9,116 nt of DNA from an uncultured Selenomonadaceae bacterium (lineage in GTDB: Bacteria; Bacillota; Negativicutes; Selenomonadales; Selenomonadaceae): assembly GCA_958415865.1 (NCBI GenBank), contig CATYZV010000056.1, forward strand, positions 1 through 9,116, in the 5' to 3' direction. This document shows, one piece after another, positions 1 through 7,672 of the stretch (within the stretch, counting starts at the first letter, position 1; every line of letters begins with the position of its first letter). The notes beneath the pieces are model-generated. The model did no database searches and was not told the origin of the DNA. It was given only the letters and a program-made list of their open reading frames with translations. Made by a program: the position numbers and the translations under genes.

Positions 1-1
1 A

Positions 2-139
2 TACATTGAATGTGTATTCTCAAAGTTAAATAGTCTATTTAGTATAGAGGAAATTCGAGTAAGAACGCTTTCAGGATTCATATATAGGCTGGAACAATGT
101 TTTTTGGTATATACAATTCAAAAGTTAAATTTTAACTAG
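2..139 (+). CDS. C-terminal tail of a probable DDE transposase (IS982-like), 5' end outside the window
   Basis: An open frame runs in from the window edge and encodes 45 residues before a TAG stop at 137-139. The peptide starts YIECVFSKLNSLF, continues IEEIRVRTLSGF and ends RLEQCFLVYTIQKLNFN. The pattern 'IE..FS.LN..F.IE..R.RTL.GF..RLE...L.YT' resembles, from memory, the last segment of IS982-type transposases, in which the Glu of the first 'IE' would be the final acidic residue of the DDE triad. This is the only plus-strand coding signal in the window and it converges on the aminotransferase unit. I cannot tell whether the element is intact because its 5' part is not shown. No clear terminal inverted repeat is visible downstream of the stop. 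The family assignment rests on a short peptide and is tentative; a chance open frame remains possible. Confidence 0.45.
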   Translation, partial: YIECVFSKLNSLFSIEEIRVRTLSGFIYRLEQCFLVYTIQKLNFN

Positions 140-302
140 CACAAAGAATATAGTAATCTATCAGGAAATCCACTATAGCTGTCAAATCAGCAGCTCACAA
201 AATAAGATAAATCCTTGTCCGTACTAATCAAAAAGAAAGTTTCGTTAAAGTATATGTTATATGAAAAATTACGGCATTATTCTGACATTTTTTTGCATAA
301 CA
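140..302. other. AT-rich intergenic stretch, no gene identified
   Basis: This stretch lies between the putative transposase tail and the aminotransferase terminator. It is AT-rich, and I see no tRNA, no conserved RNA fold and no convincing coding sequence. A 66-codon plus-strand frame starting at TTG 215 runs straight through the terminator hairpin and into the 3' end of the aminotransferase gene, so it is not credible. If the upstream 45 codons are a transposase tail, the right end of that insertion sequence should fall here, but I cannot mark a terminal repeat. Confidence 0.5.
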
Positions 303-356
303 AAAAGCCGGCTATTCATGTAGAAACGATTCTATTTCTGATGAATAGCCAGCTTT
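302..356 (-). terminator. Rho-independent terminator of the aminotransferase gene
   Basis: Positions 304-319 pair with 341-356 over 16 bp with a single G·U wobble on the minus strand, and a short inner AGAAA/TTTCT stem extends the hairpin. Read on the minus strand, the stem is followed by a run of five T (306-302). It lies about 20 bp past the aminotransferase stop codon. It may also act weakly in the other direction on anything transcribed from the left edge, since CTTTCTTT follows on the plus strand. Confidence 0.88.
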
Positions 357-377
357 CTTTACAATATGCTGAGCTTC

Positions 378-1571
378 TTATTTATTTTTCTTGTAGTCCT
401 CAGCCAGCTTCTTGAATACGGGCAGGGATTTTGCTATGGTTTCTGTCTTGATGCAGTACGAGGCTCTGAAGTGGCCGGGACAGCCGAAGTCGCTGCCGGG
501 GACTAGGAGCAGGTCGTATTCTTGTGCTTTTTTGCAGAAGGCGTAGTCGTCGGGTTCTAGGGACTGGGGGAAGAGGTAGAATGCGCCTTGGGGTTTTACG
601 CATTTAAAGCCTGCTTCGATCAGGCCGTTGTAAAGCAGATTGCAGTTTTTTTCGTAGGTGGAGATGTCGCCTTGTCTGCCGGCGCATTTTGCTATGACGC
701 GCTGGAACAGGGAGGGTGCGTTGACGTGGGTCAGTACGCGTGCTGCGCCTGCGATGGCTCCGTATACTTTGGAAAAGTCGGCGATTTCGTCGGGCACTAC
801 GATATAGCCTATGCGTTCGCCGGGCAGGGAGAGGGATTTGCTGTAGGAGTAGCAGACGATGGTATCGTCGTAGTATTTTGTGAGGTAGGGGACTTCTGCG
901 TTGTTGTAGACGATTTCGCGGTAGGGTTCGTCGCTGATCAGGAATATGGGGTGTTTGTACTGTGCTTCTTTTTGGCGCAGGAGGTCTGCTAGTTTTTTGA
1001 TGGTGGCTTCTGAGTAGACTGCTCCGCTGGGGTTGTTGGGGGAGTTTATGATGATGGCTTTCGTCTTGGGCGTTATCATCTGTTCAAATTCATCAAAGCG
1101 TATCTGGAAGTCGTCTGTCTTGGCGGGGACGACGTTGAGCTTTCCGCCGACGGATTCGACGAAGCATTTGTATTCGGGGAAGTACGGTGCAAAGGTGATG
1201 AATTCATCGCCTTGTTCGCAGAGTGCTTTGAATGTAACGGTGATGGCTGCGGCTGCTCCTGCCGTTAAAAACAAGTTTCTGCCGGCAAAGTTCGTGCCAA
1301 AGCGTCTGTTGATGTCTTTTGCCAGTACTTCGCGCACTTCGGGATTGCCGGGGGCAATGGTATAGCCGTGCACGGCGCAGGGTTCTACGTCGTTTAGTAT
1401 TTCGATTATTGCTTCTTTGACGAAATCCGGCGCGGGTACGTTGGGATTGCCGAGGCTGTAGTCGTAGATGTTTTCTTCGCCGACTTCGGCAGCTCGTTTG
1501 CGTCCGTATTCAAAGATGGTGCGGATGGTGGATTTTTTGGTGCCGAGTTCATACATTTTTTCTGAAATCAT
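378..1571 (-). CDS. Pyridoxal-phosphate-dependent aminotransferase, class I/II (fold type I)
   Basis: A 397-residue cytoplasmic enzyme of the aspartate-aminotransferase superfamily (COG0436-like), expected to transfer an amino group between an amino acid and a 2-oxo acid using PLP. Visible landmarks are the phosphate-cup motif TAGAAAAI (103-110), an aromatic FAPYFPEY segment (127-134), NSPNNPSG (176-183) with N180 near the cofactor, SDEPY (213-217) with D214 expected to hold the pyridine nitrogen, SYSKSLSLPGERIGY with Schiff-base K245, and R369 (FRAS) expected to bind the substrate carboxylate. Length is normal and no catalytic residue is missing. The ATG at 1571 follows AAGGTG (1582-1577) by 5 nt. 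The gene stands alone between two terminators, so context gives no substrate. Aspartate or another amino acid is possible; the sequence does not decide. Confidence 0.93.
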   Translation of the reverse strand: MISEKMYELGTKKSTIRTIFEYGRKRAAEVGEENIYDYSLGNPNVPAPDFVKEAIIEILNDVEPCAVHGYTIAPGNPEVREVLAKDINRRFGTNFAGRNLFLTAGAAAAITVTFKALCEQGDEFITFAPYFPEYKCFVESVGGKLNVVPAKTDDFQIRFDEFEQMITPKTKAIIINSPNNPSGAVYSEATIKKLADLLRQKEAQYKHPIFLISDEPYREIVYNNAEVPYLTKYYDDTIVCYSYSKSLSLPGERIGYIVVPDEIADFSKVYGAIAGAARVLTHVNAPSLFQRVIAKCAGRQGDISTYEKNCNLLYNGLIEAGFKCVKPQGAFYLFPQSLEPDDYAFCKKAQEYDLLLVPGSDFGCPGHFRASYCIKTETIAKSLPVFKKLAEDYKKNK

Positions 1572-1612
1572 ACGTTCACCTTCAATTATTTATTTATACT
1601 GTTACATTGATT

Positions 1613-1641
1613 ATTATACTAAAAAAAGCGGCGGTTATGTA
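1613..1641 (-). promoter_or_regulatory. Possible promoter of the aminotransferase gene
   Basis: A perfect TATAAT hexamer on the minus strand (1618-1613) lies just past the ahbB terminator and about 42 nt before the aminotransferase ATG. At 17-bp spacing the -35 position (1641-1636) reads TACATA, only 3 of 6 to consensus, and falls in the terminator loop. A second AT-rich hexamer, TATAAA, lies at 1598-1593. Since the strong ahbB terminator isolates this gene, a promoter is expected here, but the exact site is uncertain. Confidence 0.4.
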
Positions 1642-1652
1642 GTACCGCCGCT
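1620..1652 (-). terminator. Rho-independent terminator after ahbB
   Basis: A GC-rich perfect 9-bp stem pairs 1627-1635 with 1644-1652 around an 8-nt loop. On the minus strand it is followed by seven T (1627-1621). It begins 15 bp past the ahbB stop, so it should end the lon–engB–ahbA–ahbB transcript. Confidence 0.92.
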
Positions 1653-1667
1653 CTTATTTATGTCAAT

Positions 1668-2156
1668 TCAATTTACGTTTTCGTCTTCGCGTTCGTCGAA
1701 GTAGCGCATACTCGTCTTTTTCCATTCCTTGACGCTGTAGAGCATGACGTACTGCGTCAGGTTGTTTTCTTTGGCGAGCTGCTTTGCCGTCTGTTCACAT
1801 TCGCTGCGCGTGCAGGCGTGAATCATCGTGTACATATTGTAAGGCCAGTCCGGCATGGTGTTGCGGTCGTAGCAGTGCGATACCATGGGCATGGCTGCAA
1901 ACCGCTTTGCCGTTTCGTCGAGCTGCTGCGGCGGCACGACCCAAGCGCATAGGGCATTGGCGCGAAAGCCTGCTTCGACGTGGCGCAGCACGGCTCCCAT
2001 CTTGCGGATTCTGCCGTCTGCTTTATACGCCTGAAGGCGTTTTAATAATTCGTCTTCCGTGATATTGAGCTTTGCGGCAATTTCTTTGTACGGCTCTTTG
2101 ACGAGCGGAAATTCATCCTGCATGGCTCTTATTATCTGTTTATCTAATGTATCCAT
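1668..2156 (-). CDS. ahbB: Siroheme decarboxylase subunit AhbB (Lrp/AsnC-type fold)
   Basis: With AhbA this protein forms the cytoplasmic complex that removes carboxyl groups from the two acetate side chains of siroheme to give 12,18-didecarboxysiroheme, an early step of the siroheme-dependent heme route; the related NirD/L/G/H proteins do the same in heme d1 synthesis. The N-terminal 50 residues form a winged-helix (LDKQIIRAMQDEFPL). The rest carries family signatures: RIRKMGAVLRHVEAGF (49-64), SHCYDR (93-98), MPDWPYNMYTMIH (101-113) and, near the end, KKTSMRYF (146-153). Numbering uses the ATG at 2156, preferred because GGAGGG (2168-2163) sits 6 nt upstream. An ATG at 2174 would add six residues and overlap the ahbA stop, but has no good ribosome binding site. 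Such proteins are often misannotated as Lrp/AsnC regulators; the DWPYN signature argues for the enzyme. Confidence 0.92.
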   Translation of the reverse strand: MDTLDKQIIRAMQDEFPLVKEPYKEIAAKLNITEDELLKRLQAYKADGRIRKMGAVLRHVEAGFRANALCAWVVPPQQLDETAKRFAAMPMVSHCYDRNTMPDWPYNMYTMIHACTRSECEQTAKQLAKENNLTQYVMLYSVKEWKKTSMRYFDEREDENVN

Positions 2157-2170
2157 CTTTCGCCCTCCGC

Positions 2171-2623
2171 TCATTTCAGCTTGAACTGCACGTTTATCTT
2201 GTACTTCTTGTTCGATACGAGATTCATGAGTTTTTCTACGCCCGGCAGTGCCTTGATCTCATCGAGAATCTGCGCGCGCTTCTCCTCACTGTGAGTCAGC
2301 AGGGTGAACCAGAGATTGTACTCTCCTTCGCGCTGGTAATTGTGCGTCGCGCCGGGATAGCTGTTGATGGCTTCGGCTACGGACTCCATATAGCCGTCTT
2401 TGACTTTCAGTGCTACGAGCGTTCCTTTGTACTCCAGCCTGCCGGAGTCGAAGAACGGCCCGATGCGCCGAATGTAGCCGTCTTTCTTCAGGCGGCGCAG
2501 ATGCTCGATCACGTCGTCTTCTGTCGTGCCCAGCTGCTGTGCCAAATCCCGAAACGGGCGTTCGGAGATGGGCAGATTGCGCTGGATGATATTCAATAGC
2601 TCTTTGTCAAAAGCTGTAAGCAT
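2171..2623 (-). CDS. ahbA: Siroheme decarboxylase subunit AhbA (Lrp/AsnC-type fold)
   Basis: Partner of AhbB in siroheme decarboxylation; both subunits share one fold, a winged-helix N-terminus followed by an AsnC-like α/β domain. Seen here are the helix-turn-helix part (about 1-50, AFDKELLNIIQRNLPISERPF), IRRIGPFFDSGRLEY (51-65) and the family hallmark THNYQREGEYNLWFTL (93-108). The length of 150 residues is normal. I chose the ATG at 2623 because GAGG lies 9 nt upstream; an in-frame ATG at 2638 adds MRNES but lacks a Shine-Dalgarno. The gene starts 50 bp after engB with no terminator between them, and its stop is 14 bp before the preferred ahbB start, so the two subunits should be made together. 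Assigning A versus B follows the motif differences between the two and is well supported. Confidence 0.91.
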   Translation of the reverse strand: MLTAFDKELLNIIQRNLPISERPFRDLAQQLGTTEDDVIEHLRRLKKDGYIRRIGPFFDSGRLEYKGTLVALKVKDGYMESVAEAINSYPGATHNYQREGEYNLWFTLLTHSEEKRAQILDEIKALPGVEKLMNLVSNKKYKINVQFKLK

Positions 2624-2673
2624 AGATTCATTCCTCATTTGTATTGCTAATCTTAATTCGTTTTATCTACGCT

Positions 2674-3330
2674 TTATTTTAACAAATTTTGGAATATCAC
2701 GTCAAGCAAATCTGAACGCCCTTCATTTTTTTTGGAAGAATACGGCAGGATGTCCAATCCTTTTATGCCGAGGGCACGCCTTATCTGCGCCGTCTGCTTT
2801 GCCACGGCTCCGCGGCTGATTTTATCGGCTTTAGTGGCGATTATGAGCACGGGAATATTGTTGTCGAGAAACCATTTGAACATCTTCAAATCTGAAGCCA
2901 TCGGTTCATGGCGTATGTCTATGAGCTGGCAGACGAATTTCAGTTCTTTGGAATTCAGAAAATATTCTTCGATGAATTTCTCCCACTGGCGGCGGTTTTT
3001 CTGTCCTGTCTTGGCGTAGCCGTAGCCCGGCAGGTCGATGAGGTGGAATAATTTTAGCTCGCCGCTTTCGATGATTTTTGCCGTAAGCTCAAAGAAGTTT
3101 ATCGTCTGCGTCTTGCCCGGCTGACCGCTGACGCGCGCGAGATTGTGCACGCGCGTCAGGGAGTTGATCAGCGAGGATTTGCCGACGTTAGAGCGTCCGA
3201 TGAATGCCACCTGCGGTAGTTTTTCTTCCGGGTACTGGCTGAGCTTTACAGCTGAGGCGATGTATTTAGCTCTTATGATGTTGATGACATCGGCCGGCTT
3301 CTTATCCATATTCTGCTGTCTATCCATCAT
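2674..3330 (-). CDS. engB: Ribosome-assembly GTPase EngB/YsxC (YihA family)
   Basis: A TRAFAC-class GTPase that in model bacteria is needed for late assembly of the 50S ribosomal subunit. All five nucleotide-binding motifs are present in order: G1 GRSNVGKS (45-52), G2 around TQTINFF (74-80), G3 DLPGYG (99-104), G4 TKADK (166-170) and G5 SSKK (198-201). The segment GYGYAK after G3 is typical of this family. The protein has 218 residues, about 20 more than most homologs as I recall, and the excess is an N-terminal tail ([15 protein letters not shown]) before the conserved start of the fold. The ATG at 3330 overlaps the lon TGA as ATGA, with GGTGG a few bases upstream, so translation is probably coupled to lon. 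An in-frame ATG at 3309 would give a more usual length. Confidence 0.95.
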   Translation of the reverse strand: MMDRQQNMDKKPADVINIIRAKYIASAVKLSQYPEEKLPQVAFIGRSNVGKSSLINSLTRVHNLARVSGQPGKTQTINFFELTAKIIESGELKLFHLIDLPGYGYAKTGQKNRRQWEKFIEEYFLNSKELKFVCQLIDIRHEPMASDLKMFKWFLDNNIPVLIIATKADKISRGAVAKQTAQIRRALGIKGLDILPYSSKKNEGRSDLLDVIFQNLLK

Positions 3331-5642
3331 TTGTCCACCAGTGCGTATTTGAGCACTTCATCCATGCTGGAAACGGGTATGAATTTGACTTTATCCTTTA
3401 CTTCTTTGGAAATATCGTCGAGGTCGCGTTCATTGCGCTTGGGCATTATGACGGTGTAGATGCCTTCACGGTAAGCCGCCATGGATTTTTCCTTTAGCCC
3501 GCCGATGGGCAGTACTCTGCCGCGCAGCGTTATTTCACCTGTCATGGCTACATCGGAGCGGACTTTTCTGCCGGTCAGGGCGGAGACCATAGCGGTTGCC
3601 ATCGTTATGCCGGCGGACGGGCCGTCTTTAGGCACTGCGCCTTCCGGGAAGTGAATATGAATGTCCTTGTCCTCGTAGAATTTATCATCGAGCTTGAGCA
3701 TTTCCGAGCGGCTTCTGATGTAAGTCAGGGCAGCGCGCGCCGATTCTTTCATGACATCGCCGAGCTGTCCCGTCAATATAAGGCTGCCCTTGCCTTTTAG
3801 GACGCTCACTTCCACCGGCAGGATAACGCCGCCGACTTCCGTCCAGGCAAGACCGGTGCAGAGTCCGACCTGCGGTTCTTTTTCCGCCAGAGTGTCCATG
3901 TACTTTTCTTTGCCGAGGAACTCTTTACAGCTCTTGAGCGTAACGCGCACGGATTTCTTGCCTTCATTGACGAGCTTGTAGGCTGCTTTGCGGCATATCT
4001 TGGCGAGCTGGCGTTCCAGTTCGCGCACGCCGGCTTCGCGCGTGTAGTCAGATATGACTTTTTTGATCACGTCTTCAGGGATTATGACCTGCGATTTTTT
4101 CAGCCCGTTTTCCCGTTTTACCTTGTCGAGCAGATGTTCTTTAGCGATGTGCAGCTTTTCCACTTCGGTGTAGCTGGGCAGTGTGATGATTTCCATGCGG
4201 TCGCGCAGCGGGCGCGGAATATTGCCGATATCGTTTGCCGTGATTATCCACATTACCTTGGACAGATCAAACGGCAGGCCGATGTAATGGTCGGAAAAGG
4301 TGTTGTTCTGCTCAGGGTCGAGCACTTCCAATAATGCTGACACCGGGTCGCCGCGGTAATCCGATGCCATTTTGTCGACTTCATCGAGCAGGAACAGCGG
4401 GTCTTTGCTGCCGGCATTTTTGATGCCTTCGATTATTCTGCCCGGCATTGCTCCGACGTAAGTGCGGCGGTGGCCGCGGATTTCTGCTTCATCGCGCACG
4501 CCGCCCAGAGATGAGCGCACGAATTTGCGTCCGAGGGCCTTGGCAATGGAAGAGGCTATCGAGGTCTTGCCCACGCCCGGAGGGCCGACGAGGCAGATTA
4601 TAGGTGCTTTGATGTTCGGAGACAGCGTTTTAATAGCTAAGTATTCTATCACGCGCTCTTTGACTTTTTCCAGTCCGTAATGGCTTTCGTCGAGGATTTT
4701 CGCCGCTTCCTTGATATCTGCCGCCTTAGAGCTTTCTTTATTCCACGGCAGATCGAGCAGCCATTCGATGTAATTTTGCAGCACGCCCATTTCCGGCGAG
4801 GACGGGCTGGTGCGGTTGAGCTGCTTGAACGATTTTTCCAGTTCTGCCTTTACATTTTCCGGATAATCGCCTTTTTCCATCTTTTCGCGGTATTCGCTGA
4901 TAGCTTCGGTGATTTCGTCGCCTTCGCCGAGTTCCTTGTTTATCGCCTTGATCTGTTCGCGCAGGTAGTAGTCCTTTTGAATCTTGGACATCTGCTTGTT
5001 GACATCGACGACTATCTTATTTTCCAGCTCCATTATCTCGGTTTCCTTCTGGAGCAGGCGGTACAATTCCTCTAAGCGTTCCTTCAGACCGATGGTCGAG
5101 AGAATATGCTGCTTTTCGTCGAAATTGCAGTTGAGATGATTAGTGATGACGTTGCAGAGAATATTGCCGTCATCCATCGCCACATTGATAGCGATCATGA
5201 CTTCAGCCGGTATCTTGTGGCTGAGCTTTACCCAGTCTTCAAACTTGGTGATGCAGGCGCGGATCAAAGCCTGCAGCTCTTTGCCTTCCGTCTTGTCTTC
5301 GTCGATTTCTTCGACATCTACTTCAATGAATGAATTGCCGTCGCGGAAATCCAAAATCCTTGCCCTGTACATACCTTCTATCTGAGCACGCATGATGCCG
5401 TTGCCCAATTTTGCCACGTGCTGCACCTTGCAGACAGTGCCGATATCGTATACATCATCCAGCGTCGGTTCTTCCGTATCTATGCTCTTTTGCGTGCAGA
5501 GCATGATGTATCTGTCATGTGCCATGCTCTCTTCTAATGCCGCTACGGATTTCTCACGGCCTATATCGATATGAGCACCGTTGTTGGGAAACAATACCAT
5601 TCCCCGCAGCGGCAGAAAACTCAATGTAAGTTTTTTTCCCAC
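3327..5642 (-). CDS. lon: ATP-dependent Lon protease (LonA type)
   Basis: A cytoplasmic homo-oligomeric AAA+ protease that degrades misfolded and some regulatory proteins. The GTG at 5642 is preferred because AGGAGG (5657-5652) precedes it by 9 nt, giving 771 residues; the longer frame from ATG 5681 (784 residues, numbering used here) has no ribosome binding site and begins beside a terminator U-tract. The N-terminal substrate-binding domain opens with [13 protein letters not shown] (20-32) and is followed by a helical region with coiled-coil character (about 200-300). The ATPase has Walker A GPPGVGKT (366-373) and Walker B LFLLDEVD (429-436). The C-terminal protease has PKDGPSAG with catalytic S689 and GGLKEKS with catalytic K732. 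All expected residues are intact. It heads the lon–engB–ahbAB unit and overlaps engB by 4 nt. Confidence 0.97.
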   Translation of the reverse strand: MGKKLTLSFLPLRGMVLFPNNGAHIDIGREKSVAALEESMAHDRYIMLCTQKSIDTEEPTLDDVYDIGTVCKVQHVAKLGNGIMRAQIEGMYRARILDFRDGNSFIEVDVEEIDEDKTEGKELQALIRACITKFEDWVKLSHKIPAEVMIAINVAMDDGNILCNVITNHLNCNFDEKQHILSTIGLKERLEELYRLLQKETEIMELENKIVVDVNKQMSKIQKDYYLREQIKAINKELGEGDEITEAISEYREKMEKGDYPENVKAELEKSFKQLNRTSPSSPEMGVLQNYIEWLLDLPWNKESSKAADIKEAAKILDESHYGLEKVKERVIEYLAIKTLSPNIKAPIICLVGPPGVGKTSIASSIAKALGRKFVRSSLGGVRDEAEIRGHRRTYVGAMPGRIIEGIKNAGSKDPLFLLDEVDKMASDYRGDPVSALLEVLDPEQNNTFSDHYIGLPFDLSKVMWIITANDIGNIPRPLRDRMEIITLPSYTEVEKLHIAKEHLLDKVKRENGLKKSQVIIPEDVIKKVISDYTREAGVRELERQLAKICRKAAYKLVNEGKKSVRVTLKSCKEFLGKEKYMDTLAEKEPQVGLCTGLAWTEVGGVILPVEVSVLKGKGSLILTGQLGDVMKESARAALTYIRSRSEMLKLDDKFYEDKDIHIHFPEGAVPKDGPSAGITMATAMVSALTGRKVRSDVAMTGEITLRGRVLPIGGLKEKSMAAYREGIYTVIMPKRNERDLDDISKEVKDKVKFIPVSSMDEVLKYALVDK

Positions 5643-5690
5643 TAGAGCACTCCTCCTCATTTCTTCTAGTAAATTTTTCATTTTAATATA

Positions 5691-5731
5691 AAAAGAGCTG
5701 CTGCCGGTGATTTCAGCCTTGCAGCAACTCT
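5691..5731 (-). terminator. Terminator hairpin between clpX and lon
   Basis: On the minus strand 5731-5721 pairs with 5704-5694 over 11 bp with one U·G wobble and a 16-nt loop, then a run of T followed by ATATT (5694-5684). This has the form of an intrinsic terminator ending the tig–clpP–clpX transcript about 40 bp past the clpX stop. It ends just before the upstream ATG at 5681 and about 50 nt before the favoured lon GTG, so lon must either be read through it or be transcribed from a promoter very close by. Confidence 0.78.
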
Positions 5732-5742
5732 AAATTGGCATT

Positions 5743-5748
5743 ATTATA
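5743..5748 (-). promoter_or_regulatory. lon: Possible -10 element upstream of lon
   Basis: A perfect TATAAT on the minus strand lies in the clpX–lon spacer. The -35 position at 17-bp spacing (5771-5766) reads GCCTAG, which is poor, so this is only a candidate. If used, the start site would fall near 5736 and the terminator-like hairpin would form the first structure of the lon leader. Confidence 0.3.
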
Positions 5749-5771
5749 TCTAATCCCGGTATAATCTAGGC

Positions 5772-7019
5772 TCATTTGAGCTTTGCCTTTTCGGCATACG
5801 TTATCACGGGTTTCTTTTTCTTTTTCACAGCATCTTTCGTTATGCGGCAGGAAACGGCTCCGTGCTCAGAAGGCACTTCAAACATCACGTCGCGCATGAC
5901 ATCTTCCAAGATGGCGCGAAGGCCTCTGGCACCTGTTCTGCGCTTTAAGGCTTCCTGTGCTATCAGATGCAGTGCATCATCGTCAAAGCTGAGCTTTACG
6001 CCGTCCATGCCGAGCAGTGTATCGTACTGCTTGACGAGCGCGTTTCTCGGCTTGACAAGGATGTCGACGAGCGCGTCTTCCGTCAGCGATTCCAGCGTAA
6101 CCACCACCGGCACGCGGCCGATGAATTCAGGGATAAGCCCGTTTTTCATGAGGTCTTCCGGCAATACGTGCTTTAACAGCTCGCCTGTGTTTTGACGCTG
6201 TCGGCTCTTGACATCGGCACCGAAGCCCATGTTCTTATGGCCCAATCTCGCATCAATGATGTTTTCTAAGCCATCGAAGGCACCGCCGCAGATGAATAGT
6301 ATATTCGTCGTATCGATCTGCAATAGATCTTGGTGCGGATGCTTTCTGCCGCCCTGCGAGGGCACATTGGCAATCGTACCTTCAAGGATTTTCAACAGGC
6401 CCTGCTGTACGCCTTCACCCGATACATCTCTTGTGATGGACGGATTTTCTGCTTTGCGGGCTATCTTGTCGATCTCGTCGATGTAGATTATGCCCTTTTC
6501 AGCTTTTTCAATATCATAGTTGCATGCCTGAATCAGCTTTAATAGGATATTTTCGACATCTTCGCCTACATATCCTGCTTCTGTCAGCGAGGTAGCATCT
6601 GCAATGGCAAACGGAACGTTCAGTATCTTTGCCAGCGTCTGCGCTAAAAGCGTCTTGCCGCTGCCTGTAGGACCCAGCATCAGTATATTCGACTTCTGCA
6701 GTTCAACATCCTCAGGGCGAATCTGCCTGTTGACGCGCTTATAGTGATTGTAGACCGCGACGGAGAGTGTCTTTTTGGCCTCATCCTGCCCAATCACATA
6801 CTGATTCAAGACATCGTAGATCTCTCTTGGCGTGGGCACATCCCGAAGCCCCAGCGGCTGGGCAGTGCCGACTTCTTCTTCGATGATCTCGCTGCAAAGA
6901 CGGACGCATTCATCACAGATGTAAACACCGGGCCCTGCCACGAGCTTTCTGACCTGTTCCTGAGTTTTGCCGCAGAATGAACACTTCATCTGTCCTTTAT
7001 CATCACCGAATTTCAGCAT
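5772..7019 (-). CDS. clpX: ClpX, ATP-dependent unfoldase of the ClpXP protease
   Basis: A hexameric AAA+ unfoldase that recognises tagged or specific substrates, unfolds them and feeds them to ClpP. At 415 residues it is full length. The N-terminal zinc-binding domain has C13, C16, C35 and C38. Further motifs are Walker A GPTGSGKT (116-123), the pore-1 loop GYVGED (149-154), Walker B IIYIDEID (177-184), the RKH pore loop (225-227), the arginine finger in EFIGRVP (R302) and sensor 2 in TGARGLR (R365). The ClpP-contacting 'IGF' loop reads MGF (264-266), a conservative change. The C-terminus is lysine-rich (KKKKKP, 399-404). GAGGTG (7030-7025) lies 5 nt before the ATG. The gap to clpP is only 27 bp, so the two protease parts should be co-transcribed. 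Confidence 0.97.
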   Translation of the reverse strand: MLKFGDDKGQMKCSFCGKTQEQVRKLVAGPGVYICDECVRLCSEIIEEEVGTAQPLGLRDVPTPREIYDVLNQYVIGQDEAKKTLSVAVYNHYKRVNRQIRPEDVELQKSNILMLGPTGSGKTLLAQTLAKILNVPFAIADATSLTEAGYVGEDVENILLKLIQACNYDIEKAEKGIIYIDEIDKIARKAENPSITRDVSGEGVQQGLLKILEGTIANVPSQGGRKHPHQDLLQIDTTNILFICGGAFDGLENIIDARLGHKNMGFGADVKSRQRQNTGELLKHVLPEDLMKNGLIPEFIGRVPVVVTLESLTEDALVDILVKPRNALVKQYDTLLGMDGVKLSFDDDALHLIAQEALKRRTGARGLRAILEDVMRDVMFEVPSEHGAVSCRITKDAVKKKKKPVITYAEKAKLK

Positions 7020-7046
7020 TAATACACCTCTTCGTCTAACGGTACA

Positions 7047-7649
7047 TTACGATTTTTTCTTACCACTCTTGGGACGGACCACTACTTCGTCGATGAGGCC
7101 GTAAGCCTTAGCTTCTTTTGCCGACATGAAATTGTCGCGTTCCGTATCTTCGGTGAGCTTTTCCACATCCTGGCCGGTGTGTTCATGGAAGATCTCATTG
7201 ATGATTTCGCGCAGGCGCAGAATTTCGCGTGCCTGTATCTGAATATCAGTGGACTGGCCCTGTGCTCCGCCGAGCGGCTGATGAATCATGATGCGCGAAT
7301 ACGGCAGAGAGTAGCGTTTGCCCTTTGCTCCGGCTGCCAGCAGCACGGCTCCCATGCTCGCTGCCTGACCGAGGCAGATGGTCGATACATCGGGCTTGAT
7401 GTACTGCATGGTATCGTAGATGGCAAGGCCTGCCGTAACCACGCCGCCGGGGCTGTTGATGTACAGATGGATGTCCTTGTCCGGATCCTCTGATTCCAAG
7501 AACAGCAGCTGAGCGATGATGACATTAGCTACATTGTCGTCGATCGGGCCGCCGAGAAAGATTATGCGGTCTTTTAAAAGGCGCGAGTAGATATCGTAGG
7601 CACGTTCACCGCGCGCCGACTGTTCAACTACCATAGGAACGTAATTCAT
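7047..7649 (-). CDS. clpP: ClpP, serine protease subunit of Clp proteases
   Basis: The caseinolytic peptidase core, which forms a two-ring barrel and cuts polypeptides threaded in by ClpX or other Clp ATPases. The catalytic triad is visible as S98 in GQAASMGA, H123 in MIHQP and D172 in ERDNFM. INSPGG (65-70) and the helix with [12 protein letters not shown] are typical of the handle region. At 200 residues it has the normal length. The N-terminus [27 protein letters not shown] sequence shows a short propeptide before the conserved VVEQ motif; in many homologs this is removed by self-processing. AAGGGGTG (7664-7657) lies 7 nt before the ATG at 7649. It sits between tig and clpX, the usual arrangement. 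Confidence 0.97.
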   Translation of the reverse strand: MNYVPMVVEQSARGERAYDIYSRLLKDRIIFLGGPIDDNVANVIIAQLLFLESEDPDKDIHLYINSPGGVVTAGLAIYDTMQYIKPDVSTICLGQAASMGAVLLAAGAKGKRYSLPYSRIMIHQPLGGAQGQSTDIQIQAREILRLREIINEIFHEHTGQDVEKLTEDTERDNFMSAKEAKAYGLIDEVVVRPKSGKKKS

Positions 7650-7672
7650 AAAAATTCACCCCTTATAGCATT

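Noticed and set aside
177..195. Short inverted repeat AGCTG…CAGCT
   Set aside because: Five base pairs in AT-rich DNA without a U-tract or paired partner; expected by chance and not convincing as an insertion-sequence end.
215..415. 66-codon plus-strand frame near the left edge
   Set aside because: It starts with TTG, runs through a strong terminator hairpin and ends inside the aminotransferase 3' end, so it is not a credible gene.
588..992. 134-codon plus-strand frame opposite the aminotransferase
   Set aside because: A Val/Phe/Gly-rich shadow of the aminotransferase with no ribosome binding site I could support.
1668..2623. Reading the two Lrp/AsnC-like genes as amino-acid-responsive regulators
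   Set aside because: Both carry the siroheme decarboxylase signatures and occur as a tight pair, which fits AhbA/AhbB rather than transcription factors.
2624..2673. Promoter in the engB–ahbA gap
   Set aside because: The best -10-like hexamer, TAAGAT, has no matching -35 and there is no terminator before it; co-transcription with engB is simpler.
4680..5075. 131-codon plus-strand frame opposite lon
   Set aside because: Antisense of the Lon coiled-coil region; the hydrophobic composition mirrors Glu/Lys-rich helices.
5644..5652. Possible CIRCE half-site (AGAGCACTC) near the lon start
   Set aside because: Only one imperfect half is present and the matching GAGTGCTAA arm at 9-bp spacing is absent.
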